Below are positions 7,211 to 14,421 of a stretch of 21,110 nt of DNA, one piece after another (the stretch's first letter is position 1; every line of letters begins with the position of its first letter). The position numbers and the translations under genes were made by a program. The notes under the pieces are model-generated. The model had not been told where the DNA came from and did not search any database. It saw nothing but the letters and a program-made list of their open reading frames with translations. Origin of the DNA: Prevotella sp. UBA7594 (lineage in GTDB: Bacteria; Bacteroidota; Bacteroidia; Bacteroidales; Bacteroidaceae). The DNA lies in contig DLKG01000024.1 of NCBI GenBank assembly GCA_002490315.1, forward strand, positions 1 to 21,110, in the 5' to 3' direction.

Positions 7211-8335
7211 ATGGAATATAATCTCGTCATTTCCGGCACTATCGGCAGTTGGTGGAGCTCTTGCTCGGCCGACTATGTGCGCTATGTGCTCAACAACAAC
7301 AAGGGCAAGGAGGTGCATGTGGGCTTCTGCTCGCTTGGAGGCTTCGTCAAGGATGGGCTTGAAATCAACCAGGCGTTCCGCGACCATGGCAATGTCCATG
7401 CACATGCTTTCGGCATGAATGCCTCCATCTCCACCATTGCCATGCTTGGCTGCAAGTCTATCGACATCGTGAAGGGCAGCTTCTTCCTCATACACAACGT
7501 GTCTACACTTATCGACAAATATGAGCAGAGCAACAAGGAACAAATCGACAAGTACATCCGCGAGCTTCAGGCGCAGCGCGACTCGCTCAAGAACTTCGAC
7601 GAGGTGCTGGCTTCCATGTATGCCGACAAGACCGGCAAGACTGTCGACGAGTGTCTGGCTCAGATGAAGAAGGGCAACTGGCTCACCGCTCGCCAGGCTC
7701 TCGACTTCGGACTCGTCGATGCCATACGCGACGATGCTGCCGCCGAGAAGGCTGCCAAGGATTTCACCGGGCAGTTTGTCAACGCTTACGAATTTACCAA
7801 CCATTTCAAGGATGACGGCATACCGCCGCTCCCGCAACCGCTTGCCTCGGAGGATGCTGCCGCACGGGTGGCGTCAGTGGTTGACGAGAGTGGCAATCCA
7901 ACTCAGAGTTTCCTTCAGAAGACGTGCGAAGGGCTCAAGAACCTCTTCCGTAACCCACACGCAATTAAACATTCTAACAACAAGATGATTAAAATCTTTG
8001 CTTGCGTCATGGCATTGCTCAATGCCAGCGACGGATTCCAGACCAACGACGAGGGCAACATCACCCTCACTCAGGAGCAGATGAAGTGCATCGACGACCG
8101 TCTGAAGGAGCTTGAGGAGAAGGACAAGACCAACTCCAAGGCTATCAGCGATGCCGGTGAGGCTCTCACCAAGCTCAAGGCACAGCTCGCCCAGGCTCAG
8201 AAGGAGGCTAAGGAGAAGGATGACCAGATTAAGGCTCTCCAGGATACTCCCGGCGACAATACCAACAATAACCCTGCATCGGGCGACAATGCCTTTACTG
8301 CGCAGGATGTGTTCAACCTTATAAAAGATGTGTAA
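7211..8335 (+). CDS. ClpP-type (S14) capsid maturation protease with C-terminal scaffold
   Basis: 374 residues. Residues 1-172 follow the ClpP/S14 fold used by HK97-type head proteases: SGTIGSWW near the start, SLGGFVKDGLEI (41-52), the nucleophile Ser72 in GMNASISTIA, His95 in FFLIHN, and TARQALDFGLVDAI at 159-172. I could not place the third catalytic residue. From about 259 on the sequence is a different, highly charged helical domain (RLKELEEKDKTNSKAI, LKAQLAQAQKEAKEKDDQIK) like a scaffolding protein. Such proteins guide procapsid assembly, then the protease removes the scaffold and the capsid N-terminus. The major capsid gene follows after 2 bp. An internal start at 7985 could make the scaffold alone. 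Confidence 0.85.
   Translation: MEYNLVISGTIGSWWSSCSADYVRYVLNNNKGKEVHVGFCSLGGFVKDGLEINQAFRDHGNVHAHAFGMNASISTIAMLGCKSIDIVKGSFFLIHNVSTLIDKYEQSNKEQIDKYIRELQAQRDSLKNFDEVLASMYADKTGKTVDECLAQMKKGNWLTARQALDFGLVDAIRDDAAAEKAAKDFTGQFVNAYEFTNHFKDDGIPPLPQPLASEDAAARVASVVDESGNPTQSFLQKTCEGLKNLFRNPHAIKHSNNKMIKIFACVMALLNASDGFQTNDEGNITLTQEQMKCIDDRLKELEEKDKTNSKAISDAGEALTKLKAQLAQAQKEAKEKDDQIKALQDTPGDNTNNNPASGDNAFTAQDVFNLIKDV
7985..8335 (+). CDS. Possible nested scaffold protein from an internal start
   Basis: An in-frame ATG at 7985 is preceded by an AT-rich stretch (AATTAAACATTCTAACAACA) that looks like a translation start region, not GC-rich coding sequence. It would yield a 116-residue protein made of the charged coiled-coil scaffold part only. 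Nested scaffold genes inside head-protease genes are well known (lambda C/Nu3, many HK97-like and Mu-like phages). No frameshift is involved. The evidence is the base composition switch and domain boundary at the same place; I cannot show that it is translated. Confidence 0.45.
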   Translation: MIKIFACVMALLNASDGFQTNDEGNITLTQEQMKCIDDRLKELEEKDKTNSKAISDAGEALTKLKAQLAQAQKEAKEKDDQIKALQDTPGDNTNNNPASGDNAFTAQDVFNLIKDV

Positions 8336-8337
8336 TT

Positions 8338-9351
8338 ATGGCTTCTATCAAAATAGGTAACGTTACATATGGGGCTGAGGAACTCTCCAAAACGTTCCAG
8401 ACCTACCGCAAAGACTTCATTCTCATGCCTCTGCTTGCCATGCAGGTGCTCGCCCAGCACTGCAACGTGCGCACTGGCATACGCTACCGCGAGACTGTCA
8501 CACAGCTCTCTGCCAATGCGGAGATTGGCAACTACTCAAAGACCAAGCACGAGGATGCTGCCGTCAACATCGACCCGCGCGTGTTCCAGACGTTCTTTGG
8601 CAATATCATTCAGGGCATCGATCCTAATGCCATCTACCAGTCTATCTGGGGTAGCAATGTCACCAAGGGCGATGGCCTTAAGAATGTGCCTATCGTCAAT
8701 CAGGTGTGCGCCTACCTCGTCAAGAAGGTGGGCGAGAATATGCTGATGAACTCGTTCACGGCAAAGCACGATGCCTCTGACACCAAGTCAACGGCTAAGT
8801 GGTTCGATGGCTTCAAGACTATTCTCGATGCCGATGCTGCCGGCACCAACGAGCTGCAGAAGGTGCTCATCTCCACGGCTCTCGGCAACCTCGTCGAGGG
8901 TGCCGAGTCCATATCCAAGGATAATGCCGAGGATCTTATCAAAGACTTCTACTGGTCGGAGGCTGGCGACGCGCTTGCCGCCAACAAGCTGCGCTCGCAG
9001 CAGCTCAAGCTCTTCATGAGCGACCAGGCTTATCACTTCTATACTGAGGCTTATCAGGTCAACCACGGCTCGCTGCCTTACAACCAGGCTTACGACAAGC
9101 GCACTCTCGACGGCGCATCCAATGTCGAGCTGGTGCCGCTGCCCTGTGTGCCTAAAGACTTCCTCCTGCTTACCCCGAAGAGCAACATCTATCTCGTCTT
9201 CAACCAGAAGACCGACGACGAGACGTTCCTCGTGGAGAAGTCGCTCGACAACCACTACGATGTCGACTTCATAATGAACTACTTCTTCGGCACTCAGTTC
9301 GAGTCTGTCTCTCCCGAAATTCTCCGCTACTGGCGCAAGCAGAATGGTTAA
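8338..9351 (+). CDS. Major capsid protein
   Basis: 337 residues starting 2 bp after the protease-scaffold stop, the standard place for the capsid gene. The sequence is long, soluble and evenly mixed, with an ordered C-terminal part (LVPLPCVPKDFLLLTPKSNI, then YLVFNQKTDDETFLVEKS) resembling the spine and A-domain of Bacteroidales HK97-fold capsid proteins, in which a 'can go to T/P..N' segment is followed by short charged loops. The assignment rests on position, size and this style of C-terminus; no motif is diagnostic. It would form the shell cleaved by the upstream protease and later be filled by the terminase encoded at 12387. Confidence 0.75.
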   Translation: MASIKIGNVTYGAEELSKTFQTYRKDFILMPLLAMQVLAQHCNVRTGIRYRETVTQLSANAEIGNYSKTKHEDAAVNIDPRVFQTFFGNIIQGIDPNAIYQSIWGSNVTKGDGLKNVPIVNQVCAYLVKKVGENMLMNSFTAKHDASDTKSTAKWFDGFKTILDADAAGTNELQKVLISTALGNLVEGAESISKDNAEDLIKDFYWSEAGDALAANKLRSQQLKLFMSDQAYHFYTEAYQVNHGSLPYNQAYDKRTLDGASNVELVPLPCVPKDFLLLTPKSNIYLVFNQKTDDETFLVEKSLDNHYDVDFIMNYFFGTQFESVSPEILRYWRKQNG

Positions 9352-9363
9352 TTCTCAACTGTG

Positions 9364-9493
9364 GCGGAGGTCTCCGGCCTCCGCTGCACACAATTATGGC
9401 TTTGCTGTGTCCACTCCGGCTTGAAAAGCCTCAGAGGGGCTTGGCAAGGCTTGTCATATTTCCATTTTCCAATCTTTCAATTTTTCTAAGTTT
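9364..9493. repeat. Intergenic module: 7-bp-stem hairpin plus TTTCCAT-rich leader (copy 1)
   Basis: GCGGAGG (9364-9370) and CCTCCGC (9378-9384) form a hairpin with loop TCTCCGG. After about 70 bp comes a pyrimidine-rich leader beginning ATATTTCCATTTTCCA (9456-9471) that runs up to the ATG at 9494. The same hairpin, with identical loop, recurs at 12247-12267 before the terminase gene. The module could end or pause transcription and then supply a start region. Confidence 0.65.
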
Positions 9494-10102
9494 ATGGCAA
9501 CTAAATGTACCGACGCTGCCTCTATCTACAGCGATATAGTTTTCTGCCCGGGCTCCAAGTCTCTGCCTGGTGTTCGTGGCTGGGTTTTCGGCATTTCCAA
9601 GCGCGACATCCTCACATGGCCTACCATCGGTGGCGCAACGGCTCCAAAGACTCTCACCGATGCCGCCAAGTATACCGGCGACTTCAAGCTGGCTTCCGAC
9701 AAGAAGTGGCATAAGATAGGCCTCATACCCAATGAGTCGCAGCTGCAGGTGGAGTCGCAGGGTTCTTTCGGCTCCAAGACTTTCAAGGTCACGGGCACGG
9801 CTGTAGCTCCCGGCACCGAGGAGGAGATTACTGGCTACATTGCCCAGGCCAACAACGACGAGATGGTTTATCTCTTTGTCCAGCGCAACGGCAAGGCACG
9901 CCTGGTTGGCTCCGAGGCGTTCACTCCTGAGCTCACGCTCTCGCAGGATTCGGGCAAGGCTACCACCGATGCCAATTCCACTACCATCCAGGCTGTTGCC
10001 GACGATGAGTACCCGGCTCCGTTCTATCCGGGCAAGATAGAGACTGCCGACGGCGACTTCTCCGGCGCCACTGGCTTACTTCTTAACTCTGAGGCAGCAT
10101 GA
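9494..10102 (+). CDS. Virion structural protein, possible tail tube
   Basis: 202 residues, beta-rich, no Cys clusters or membrane helices. The start (IVFCPGSKSLPGVRGWVFGI) and middle (GSFGSKTFKVTGTAVAPGTE, then VYLFVQRNGKARLVGSEAFT) resemble the tail-tube-like or decoration proteins that follow the capsid gene in Bacteroidales phages, where a 'nG...lvG' beta hairpin precedes a Thr/Ala-rich loop. The gene overlaps the next start by 4 bp (ATGA). If it is a tail tube the element makes its own tail, which matters for whether it is a phage or a satellite. I hold the tail-tube call only loosely; a capsid decoration protein is the main alternative. Confidence 0.5.
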   Translation: MATKCTDAASIYSDIVFCPGSKSLPGVRGWVFGISKRDILTWPTIGGATAPKTLTDAAKYTGDFKLASDKKWHKIGLIPNESQLQVESQGSFGSKTFKVTGTAVAPGTEEEITGYIAQANNDEMVYLFVQRNGKARLVGSEAFTPELTLSQDSGKATTDANSTTIQAVADDEYPAPFYPGKIETADGDFSGATGLLLNSEAA

Positions 10103-10917
10103 TAGACAACCAACTCACCAAAAACATGCAGTCATGGCTCAACGCCGACTCCCACGACCGCGACTCGCTCATGGCTGGTGCCGAGATGGTTCTGAAACTC
10201 ACGCGCAACATGTCGATGTATCAGGCCATCATCCGCCGCCCGGAGCGGTTTGAGTCTAAGATTCGCTACGAGCTGCAGAAGTTCCTGCCCATGCGGCTCG
10301 AGCAGATGACCGTGCAGGATGTCAAGGCGCTCGACGATGAGCTTGTGCCTGAGGTCAAGGCTGCCGTCGTGGCTGACTCCGACTCGCAGCCGTCGGCTTC
10401 GGGCATACGTCCCGACCACGACTCGCTGCCCGACGATGTCAAGCGCGTGTGGACCGACAACCGCGAGCGATGGCTGCGTATTAAGCAACTCTACAACACG
10501 CTGCTTCCTATTGAGCAGCCGTGCGACCGCTATGAGTATCTCAAGCAGCTCAAGGATCTTTGGTATACCTACAAGCGCGAGCTTGAGCGCTACGACAGCT
10601 ATGTGGCTCCTGCCGATGGCGACAATTCCGCGTCCGGGGTATCAGCGTCCGCGCAGGCCGGGCTGTCGCCTGCCGACATTGCCAAGGATATTGCCAACGC
10701 ACGCTCTTATATCACCAAGAATGTCGACCGCCTCGCCGAGCTTCGCCGCGCGTCGCTCGATGCCGACGACAATGTCAAGGCGCTCGACGATTACAACGGT
10801 TTGCTCGCCAAGGTGCAGCAGCGTGTCGATGTGCTCACCGCTGCCAATGCGCCCATAGGCGATGACCTTAAAGCCAAGCTCAATGAAGGCGGCATTTCCA
10901 TTCCGGCCGCTGAGTGA
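10099..10917 (+). CDS. Helical virion assembly protein of unknown family
   Basis: 272 residues, starting in an ATGA overlap with the previous stop. It is almost entirely helical and charged (DSLMAGAEMVLKLTRNMSMY, IIRRPERFESKIRYELQKFL). A Ser/Ala/Asp-rich linker near 175-190 (DGDNSASGVSASAQAG) separates two helical parts. The pattern 'gaemlLkltrN..my..iirrPer...ki.yELqkfL' is one I associate with a conserved but unnamed protein found ahead of terminase genes in Bacteroidales prophages. It is too short for a portal and lacks nuclease motifs. A head-completion, scaffold or packaging accessory role is inferred from its neighbours. Confidence 0.6.
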   Translation: MIDNQLTKNMQSWLNADSHDRDSLMAGAEMVLKLTRNMSMYQAIIRRPERFESKIRYELQKFLPMRLEQMTVQDVKALDDELVPEVKAAVVADSDSQPSASGIRPDHDSLPDDVKRVWTDNRERWLRIKQLYNTLLPIEQPCDRYEYLKQLKDLWYTYKRELERYDSYVAPADGDNSASGVSASAQAGLSPADIAKDIANARSYITKNVDRLAELRRASLDADDNVKALDDYNGLLAKVQQRVDVLTAANAPIGDDLKAKLNEGGISIPAAE

Positions 10918-11443
10918 CGCTTCTACCCAGTACCACCTCGGCACTGGCTTACACACGCTCGGTCTGCTCGGATGGATTCTGCAGCAGACCGGGCGTGCCG
11001 ACGTTTATGTGTCTACGTTCTCCACGTCCGACGCTTTCCTCTCAGGCTTCCTGCGTCTGCGCCGCCGCAAGCTGGTGGCTCATGCCACTCTCGTTGCCGA
11101 CCTCAAGGCTGCCCGCAAGACGGTGCAGCTCTACCGGCTTATGCAGAGCTGCTTCGACCATGTGCATCTTGCCATGAACCATTCCAAGATTGTGCTCGTC
11201 CGCAACGATAGCTTCACGGTGTCGGTCATAAGCTCGCAAAACCAGACCTACGGCGACCGTGCCGAGTGTACCATGGTGACTACCGCCCCGTCTGCTTACT
11301 ATGACTTGCTCGACGGTCTCAAGCAAATTGTTGACAAATCACTCGAACTCAATGGACTATTCAACCGACTTGCTCTCCCGGATAGAGCACCATGCCCAGG
11401 AGATGATGACCCCGACGGAGATATCCGCCCTTTTGGATATTGA
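10883..11443 (+). CDS. Phospholipase-D-fold protein, possible single-HKD nuclease
   Basis: 186 residues from MKAAFPFRPLSDASTQYHLG; an upstream in-frame ATG at 10862 is possible. The gene overlaps the end of the previous one by 35 bp. It reads as one PLD-type half: a strand (ADVYVSTFSTSDAF), a long helical part, then LAMNHSKIVLVRNDSF and SVISSQNQTYGDRAEC. This gives H100-x-K102, a GSxxN-like SSQN (117-120) and Glu128, the set seen in NgoFVII/BfiI-style nucleases. The usual Asp after HxK is displaced by two residues (Asp109). Dimers of such halves cut or bind DNA. Its place next to the terminase genes suggests a packaging or DNA-trimming role, comparable in position to the HNH proteins beside many terminases. 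The tail beyond about 165 lies in sequence shared with the next gene. Confidence 0.6.
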   Translation: MKAAFPFRPLSDASTQYHLGTGLHTLGLLGWILQQTGRADVYVSTFSTSDAFLSGFLRLRRRKLVAHATLVADLKAARKTVQLYRLMQSCFDHVHLAMNHSKIVLVRNDSFTVSVISSQNQTYGDRAECTMVTTAPSAYYDLLDGLKQIVDKSLELNGLFNRLALPDRAPCPGDDDPDGDIRPFGY

Positions 11444-11630
11444 CGAGCGTGAATTCTGCGACGACATCGCCACTGTCGGCTCTCCGGCTCGCCGTGCCTA
11501 TGTGCGCGGTCTCGCTTCGACCGCTCTTGAGCTGCGGCACACGCTACACGACACGGCTCTCGCCGGCTCGCCTTACTCCATCCAGGAGTGTCAGCGGCTT
11601 CTCGCCGTAGCACAGTCTTCAGTCATTTAA
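11352..11630 (+). CDS. Small HTH protein, candidate terminase small subunit
   Basis: 92 residues from MDYSTDLLSRIEHHAQEMMT. The start lies inside the previous gene, a 92-bp out-of-frame overlap. Residues 19-40 (MTPTEISALLDIDEREFCDD) form a helix-turn-helix of the type found in terminase small subunits and Mu-like gp26 proteins, followed by a helical tail with the pattern 'GSPARRAYVRGLASTALELR'. It would recognise the packaging site and recruit the large subunit encoded at 12387. The larger helical protein directly downstream could share the role. The identification rests on the HTH pattern, size and position. Confidence 0.6.
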   Translation: MDYSTDLLSRIEHHAQEMMTPTEISALLDIDEREFCDDIATVGSPARRAYVRGLASTALELRHTLHDTALAGSPYSIQECQRLLAVAQSSVI

Positions 11631-11638
11631 GTTATATT

Positions 11639-12226
11639 ATGCTCCCCATCGACCTCGACCAATACTCCCGCTACGTCACCCTCGACGACTCTGAGCTTCG
11701 CCAGCTCCGTGTCGCCGAGGGTGTGCTTGTGCGTCTTCACCGCATCCGCGGCCTCTATGCCTACTGGCTGCAGTTCCCCTCGAAGACCGACAACGACCTC
11801 GTGCAGTACGACATGGCCATGTTCAAGGCATCGCGCTCGCTTGCCTACGAAGACCTGCATCTCGTCAAGGTCTTGCTCGGCAACCTGCAGCAGACCACCA
11901 AGGAGTTTATGCGCTGGAAAATCAACAAGTCGATAGAGCAGGACATTGCCGCTGCACGCCGTCAGGGCGACTTCCGCTCCGTGGCTGCCCTCTCTAAGGT
12001 GCTCGTGCAGAACAACCGCACTGACAAGGACGACGAACCCGACCTTGAGTTCGACAAGATTGTTCCGCAGAACTTCGAGCCTACCGACGACCCTACTGTC
12101 CTCGGCATCGAGCGCATTCCCGACCTGCGCGGCAAGATTCGCGCCCTCACAAAGCGCTACTCCAACTCTATTGTGCAAGATGCTGAGTATGAGGAGCTGA
12201 CCGACGACAACACCGACAACCCATAG
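11639..12226 (+). CDS. Terminase-associated protein, second small-subunit candidate
   Basis: 195 residues beginning MLPIDLDQYSRYVTL; this start is chosen because the longer frame from 11588 overlaps the previous gene with a poor sequence. The N-terminal two thirds are helical (LVKVLLGNLQQTTKEFMRWK, IEQDIAAARRQGDFRSVAAL). The C-terminal part has 'FEPTDDPTVLGIERIPDLRG' followed by a short acidic tail. This arrangement, right before the large terminase, is familiar from Bacteroidales prophages where it is often annotated only as hypothetical. The order HTH protein, this protein, large terminase matches the Mu gp26-gp27-gp28 order in layout, though I see no clear sequence link to gp27. Confidence 0.6.
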   Translation: MLPIDLDQYSRYVTLDDSELRQLRVAEGVLVRLHRIRGLYAYWLQFPSKTDNDLVQYDMAMFKASRSLAYEDLHLVKVLLGNLQQTTKEFMRWKINKSIEQDIAAARRQGDFRSVAALSKVLVQNNRTDKDDEPDLEFDKIVPQNFEPTDDPTVLGIERIPDLRGKIRALTKRYSNSIVQDAEYEELTDDNTDNP

Positions 12227-12246
12227 CTGAACTCTCCCCATCCGTA

Positions 12247-12386
12247 GCGGAGGTCTCCGGCCTCCGCAGCACCCCTCCATTGTCCTCCCTCGGTCTAAAT
12301 AGGCTTGGAGAGGCCCAGCAAACTTCCCATCTTTCCATCTTTCCATCTTTCCATCTTTCCATCTTTCCATCTTTCCATATTCTCCA
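12247..12386. repeat. Intergenic module copy 2 with CCATCTTT octamer repeat
   Basis: The hairpin at 12247-12267 is identical over 21 bp to that at 9364-9384. It is followed by an octamer CCATCTTT repeated six times without error (12327-12374), then a partial unit, ending 8 bp before the terminase ATG at 12387. Both modules also share an AGGCTTGG/AGGC stretch in the middle. The reverse strand of the octamers reads as a meaningless repetitive peptide and is not a gene. Confidence 0.8.
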
Positions 12387-14009
12387 ATGTCCGATTCTCC
12401 CAACCGTCAATACTTCAACGATGCCCAGTACTACGCCCTCGCCATGAACACCCGCGACGAGGTTATCGTCGCCGGCCGTGGTGTGGGCAAGGGTGCCATT
12501 CAGGCACGTCGCCTGCAGTCGTGCTTCCAGGGTATGCCTGGCAGCATGGGCGGCTTCGTGGCTCCGAGCGTGAAGCGCTGCCTCACCAACATCCTGCCCT
12601 CCATGCTCATCCACCTTGAGCGCTGGGGCTTCAAGCGCGACCTACATTACGTCGTGGGCAAGCGGCCATGGAAGAAGCTGCACTGGAAACAACCCATCTT
12701 CACTCCTGCCAACTGGGAGAACACCATCGCCTTCTACAACGGCTCTGTCTGCAACGTCATCTCGCAGGACCGCTCGGGCACGTCCAACTCTATGTCGCTC
12801 GACTATCTCATCATCGACGAGGCGAAGTTCATCGACTTCGAGCAGCTCAAGGATGAGACTTTCCAGGCTAACCGTGGCAACGAGATGTACTTCCGCAACT
12901 TCCCGCTTCACCATGGCATGACCATCACCTCCGATATGCCTATCACCAAGAAGGGCTCATGGTTCCTCGCCTATAAGGACAAGCAGGATCCTGAACTAGT
13001 GGAGTGCATCGAGGGTATGGTCTATCAGATATGGCGGTTGCGCCAGAAGCTGCTGAAGTGTCCCGACCGTCAGGAGCTGCTGCAGAAGCGCATCGATGTG
13101 CTGCGCCGACAGCTCGACTTCTTCCGCTCGCAGTGTCTGCTCTACCGCGAATACTCGTCTATCGAGAATCTTGCGCTGCTCGGCGAGGAGTTCATACGCC
13201 GAGCCAAGCGCGACCTTCCACCGCTCACATTCGCCACCAGTATCATGTGCCAGCGTGTGGGTATATCTGCCGACGGATTCTATGGTGGCATGCGAGAGGA
13301 TGTCAACCTCTATACGGCTCCCGAAGAGTCGGTGCTCAATCTTCATAACCTTGCTCAAGCCGAGGGTGGGAAACTGCCCGACGACTGCCGCATGGATGCC
13401 GACCGCGACGACCGTCTTCCGCTGCTGATAGCCTTCGACTCCAACAACCTCATCAACTGGCTCGTCGTTGGGCAGGTCAAGGGTTCGAAGCTGCACATCC
13501 TCAAGTCGTTCTTCGTCAAGTATGAGCGCAAGATTCCCGAACTGCTCGAGGACTTTTGCCAGTACTACCACTTCCACCGTCGCCACCAGGTCGTCTTCTA
13601 CTACGACTCCACCATGGTAGGCACCAACTGGGGTCTGCACTACAACGACCCGCACAAGGAGGTGGTCAAGACGCTGCGCTCCAAGGGCTGGTCGGTGCGC
13701 GAGGCTTACCTCGGCAACCCTATGGCGCACGTCGAGAAGAATGCTCTCATCAACAATATGTTTCGTGGGCGTGCCCGCCTTCAGGTGCTCATCAACCGCG
13801 ACAACAATCCCGACCTCCTTATCTCTATCACTTCTGCCGGTGTCTACAACGGCAAGAAGGATAAGCGTGGCGAGAAACTCGCCGAGACCGAGGAGGACAA
13901 GCTGGAGGCACGCACCGACGGCTCCGATGCCTTCGACGTGCTCTGCATCGGTGCCGAAACAAAGCCCGTGTTCCAGGGCACGGGAGGCATATCAAATACC
14001 TACGGCTGA
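12387..14009 (+). CDS. Large terminase subunit (packaging ATPase-nuclease)
   Basis: 540 residues, a full-length TerL. The N-terminal ATPase has Walker A AGRGVGKG (29-36) and Walker B YLIIDEAKFI (140-149, catalytic Glu145). The C-terminal RNase H-fold nuclease shows its three acidic positions: Asp351 in AFDSNN, Asp407 in YYDSTM and the DGSDAFD motif at 511-517. It pumps DNA into the procapsid through a portal ring and cuts it at the ends. The small-subunit candidates lie just upstream. No portal gene, its obligatory docking partner, is recognisable in this window. A terminator follows at 14038, so this is the last gene of the late run as seen here. Confidence 0.95.
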   Translation: MSDSPNRQYFNDAQYYALAMNTRDEVIVAGRGVGKGAIQARRLQSCFQGMPGSMGGFVAPSVKRCLTNILPSMLIHLERWGFKRDLHYVVGKRPWKKLHWKQPIFTPANWENTIAFYNGSVCNVISQDRSGTSNSMSLDYLIIDEAKFIDFEQLKDETFQANRGNEMYFRNFPLHHGMTITSDMPITKKGSWFLAYKDKQDPELVECIEGMVYQIWRLRQKLLKCPDRQELLQKRIDVLRRQLDFFRSQCLLYREYSSIENLALLGEEFIRRAKRDLPPLTFATSIMCQRVGISADGFYGGMREDVNLYTAPEESVLNLHNLAQAEGGKLPDDCRMDADRDDRLPLLIAFDSNNLINWLVVGQVKGSKLHILKSFFVKYERKIPELLEDFCQYYHFHRRHQVVFYYDSTMVGTNWGLHYNDPHKEVVKTLRSKGWSVREAYLGNPMAHVEKNALINNMFRGRARLQVLINRDNNPDLLISITSAGVYNGKKDKRGEKLAETEEDKLEARTDGSDAFDVLCIGAETKPVFQGTGGISNTYG

Positions 14010-14037
14010 CGCTTACACTTGTGTCATTATACTTTTC

Positions 14038-14074
14038 AGCCATCCCGCGCGTGATGCGTAGGGTGGCTTTTTTA
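14038..14074 (+). terminator. Terminator after the terminase gene
   Basis: AGCCATCC (14038-14045) pairs with GGGTGGCT (14061-14068), one G-U pair included, followed by TTTTTT. It closes the late operon. Confidence 0.8.
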
Positions 14075-14131
14075 TTTAACCTACATCTGATTATAAATAA
14101 TGGTAATTTCGCTATTTTTTATTGCAAAATA

Positions 14132-14163
14132 TTTGTGTATTAATAGAAATTTTGCTATCTTTG
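14132..14163 (+). promoter_or_regulatory. Promoter of hicAB
   Basis: TTTG (14132-14135), 20 nt, TATCTTTG (14156-14163): a textbook Bacteroidota promoter. Transcription would start near 14170, inside a 14-bp sequence (14168-14181) that recurs inverted after hicB and may be the HicB operator. Confidence 0.8.
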
Positions 14164-14204
14164 CATTGTCAAATAACAAATAAATATAATTAATAACACA
14201 AACA

Positions 14205-14384
14205 ATGAAAAGTACTGAATTGCACAGAAGATTCATCAGAGCTGGCTACAAGTTCCACCATGCTGATGGTAGCCACTACTTCTACATCAAGGATGGAATG
14301 CTGACAGAACCGATACCTTATCATGGAGCTCATGAGATGGGTACTGGAATAGTAAACAAATTAATAAGAAGGTATGGGGTGTGA
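14205..14384 (+). CDS. hicA: HicA mRNA interferase toxin
   Basis: 59 residues, the normal HicA size. It has the double-stranded-RNA-binding-like HicA fold: an N-terminal helix (STELHRRFIRAGYKFHHADG), the conserved Gly-Ser-His at 22-24 with His24 as the catalytic residue, and the closing PIPYHGAHEMGTGIVNKLIR. HicA cleaves mRNA without ribosomes and is neutralised by binding HicB, encoded 37 bp downstream. Its stop codon sits in the loop of a stable hairpin (GTATGGGG/CCCCATAC, 14372-14392) that may set the toxin to antitoxin ratio. The bases around its start are complementary to the mRNA downstream of hicB. As phage cargo it probably stabilises the element or blocks other phages. Confidence 0.9.
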   Translation: MKSTELHRRFIRAGYKFHHADGSHYFYIKDGMLTEPIPYHGAHEMGTGIVNKLIRRYGV

Positions 14385-14392
14385 CCCCATAC
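14372..14392 (+). other. Hairpin spanning the hicA stop codon
   Basis: GTATGGGG (14372-14379) pairs perfectly with CCCCATAC (14385-14392). The loop TGTGA holds the stop codon and TTTATTT follows. It may act as a weak terminator or mRNA processing point between toxin and antitoxin. Confidence 0.55.
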
Positions 14393-14421
14393 TTTATTTA
14401 ATAAAAAGCGGGAGAAAAGGA

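Noticed and set aside
6890..7837. 315-codon minus-strand frame over the protease gene.
   Set aside because: Antisense shadow of the ClpP-type protease, which has its catalytic motifs on the plus strand.
9494..11443. Portal protein among the genes after the capsid.
   Set aside because: All are too short (114-272 residues) and lack portal-like features; none could be assigned.
11627..12403. Long minus-strand reading frame of 258 codons over the terminase-associated gene and octamer repeat.
   Set aside because: Its start is a translation of the CCATCTTT repeat (repetitive MERWKDGK), and the rest is the antisense of a well supported gene.
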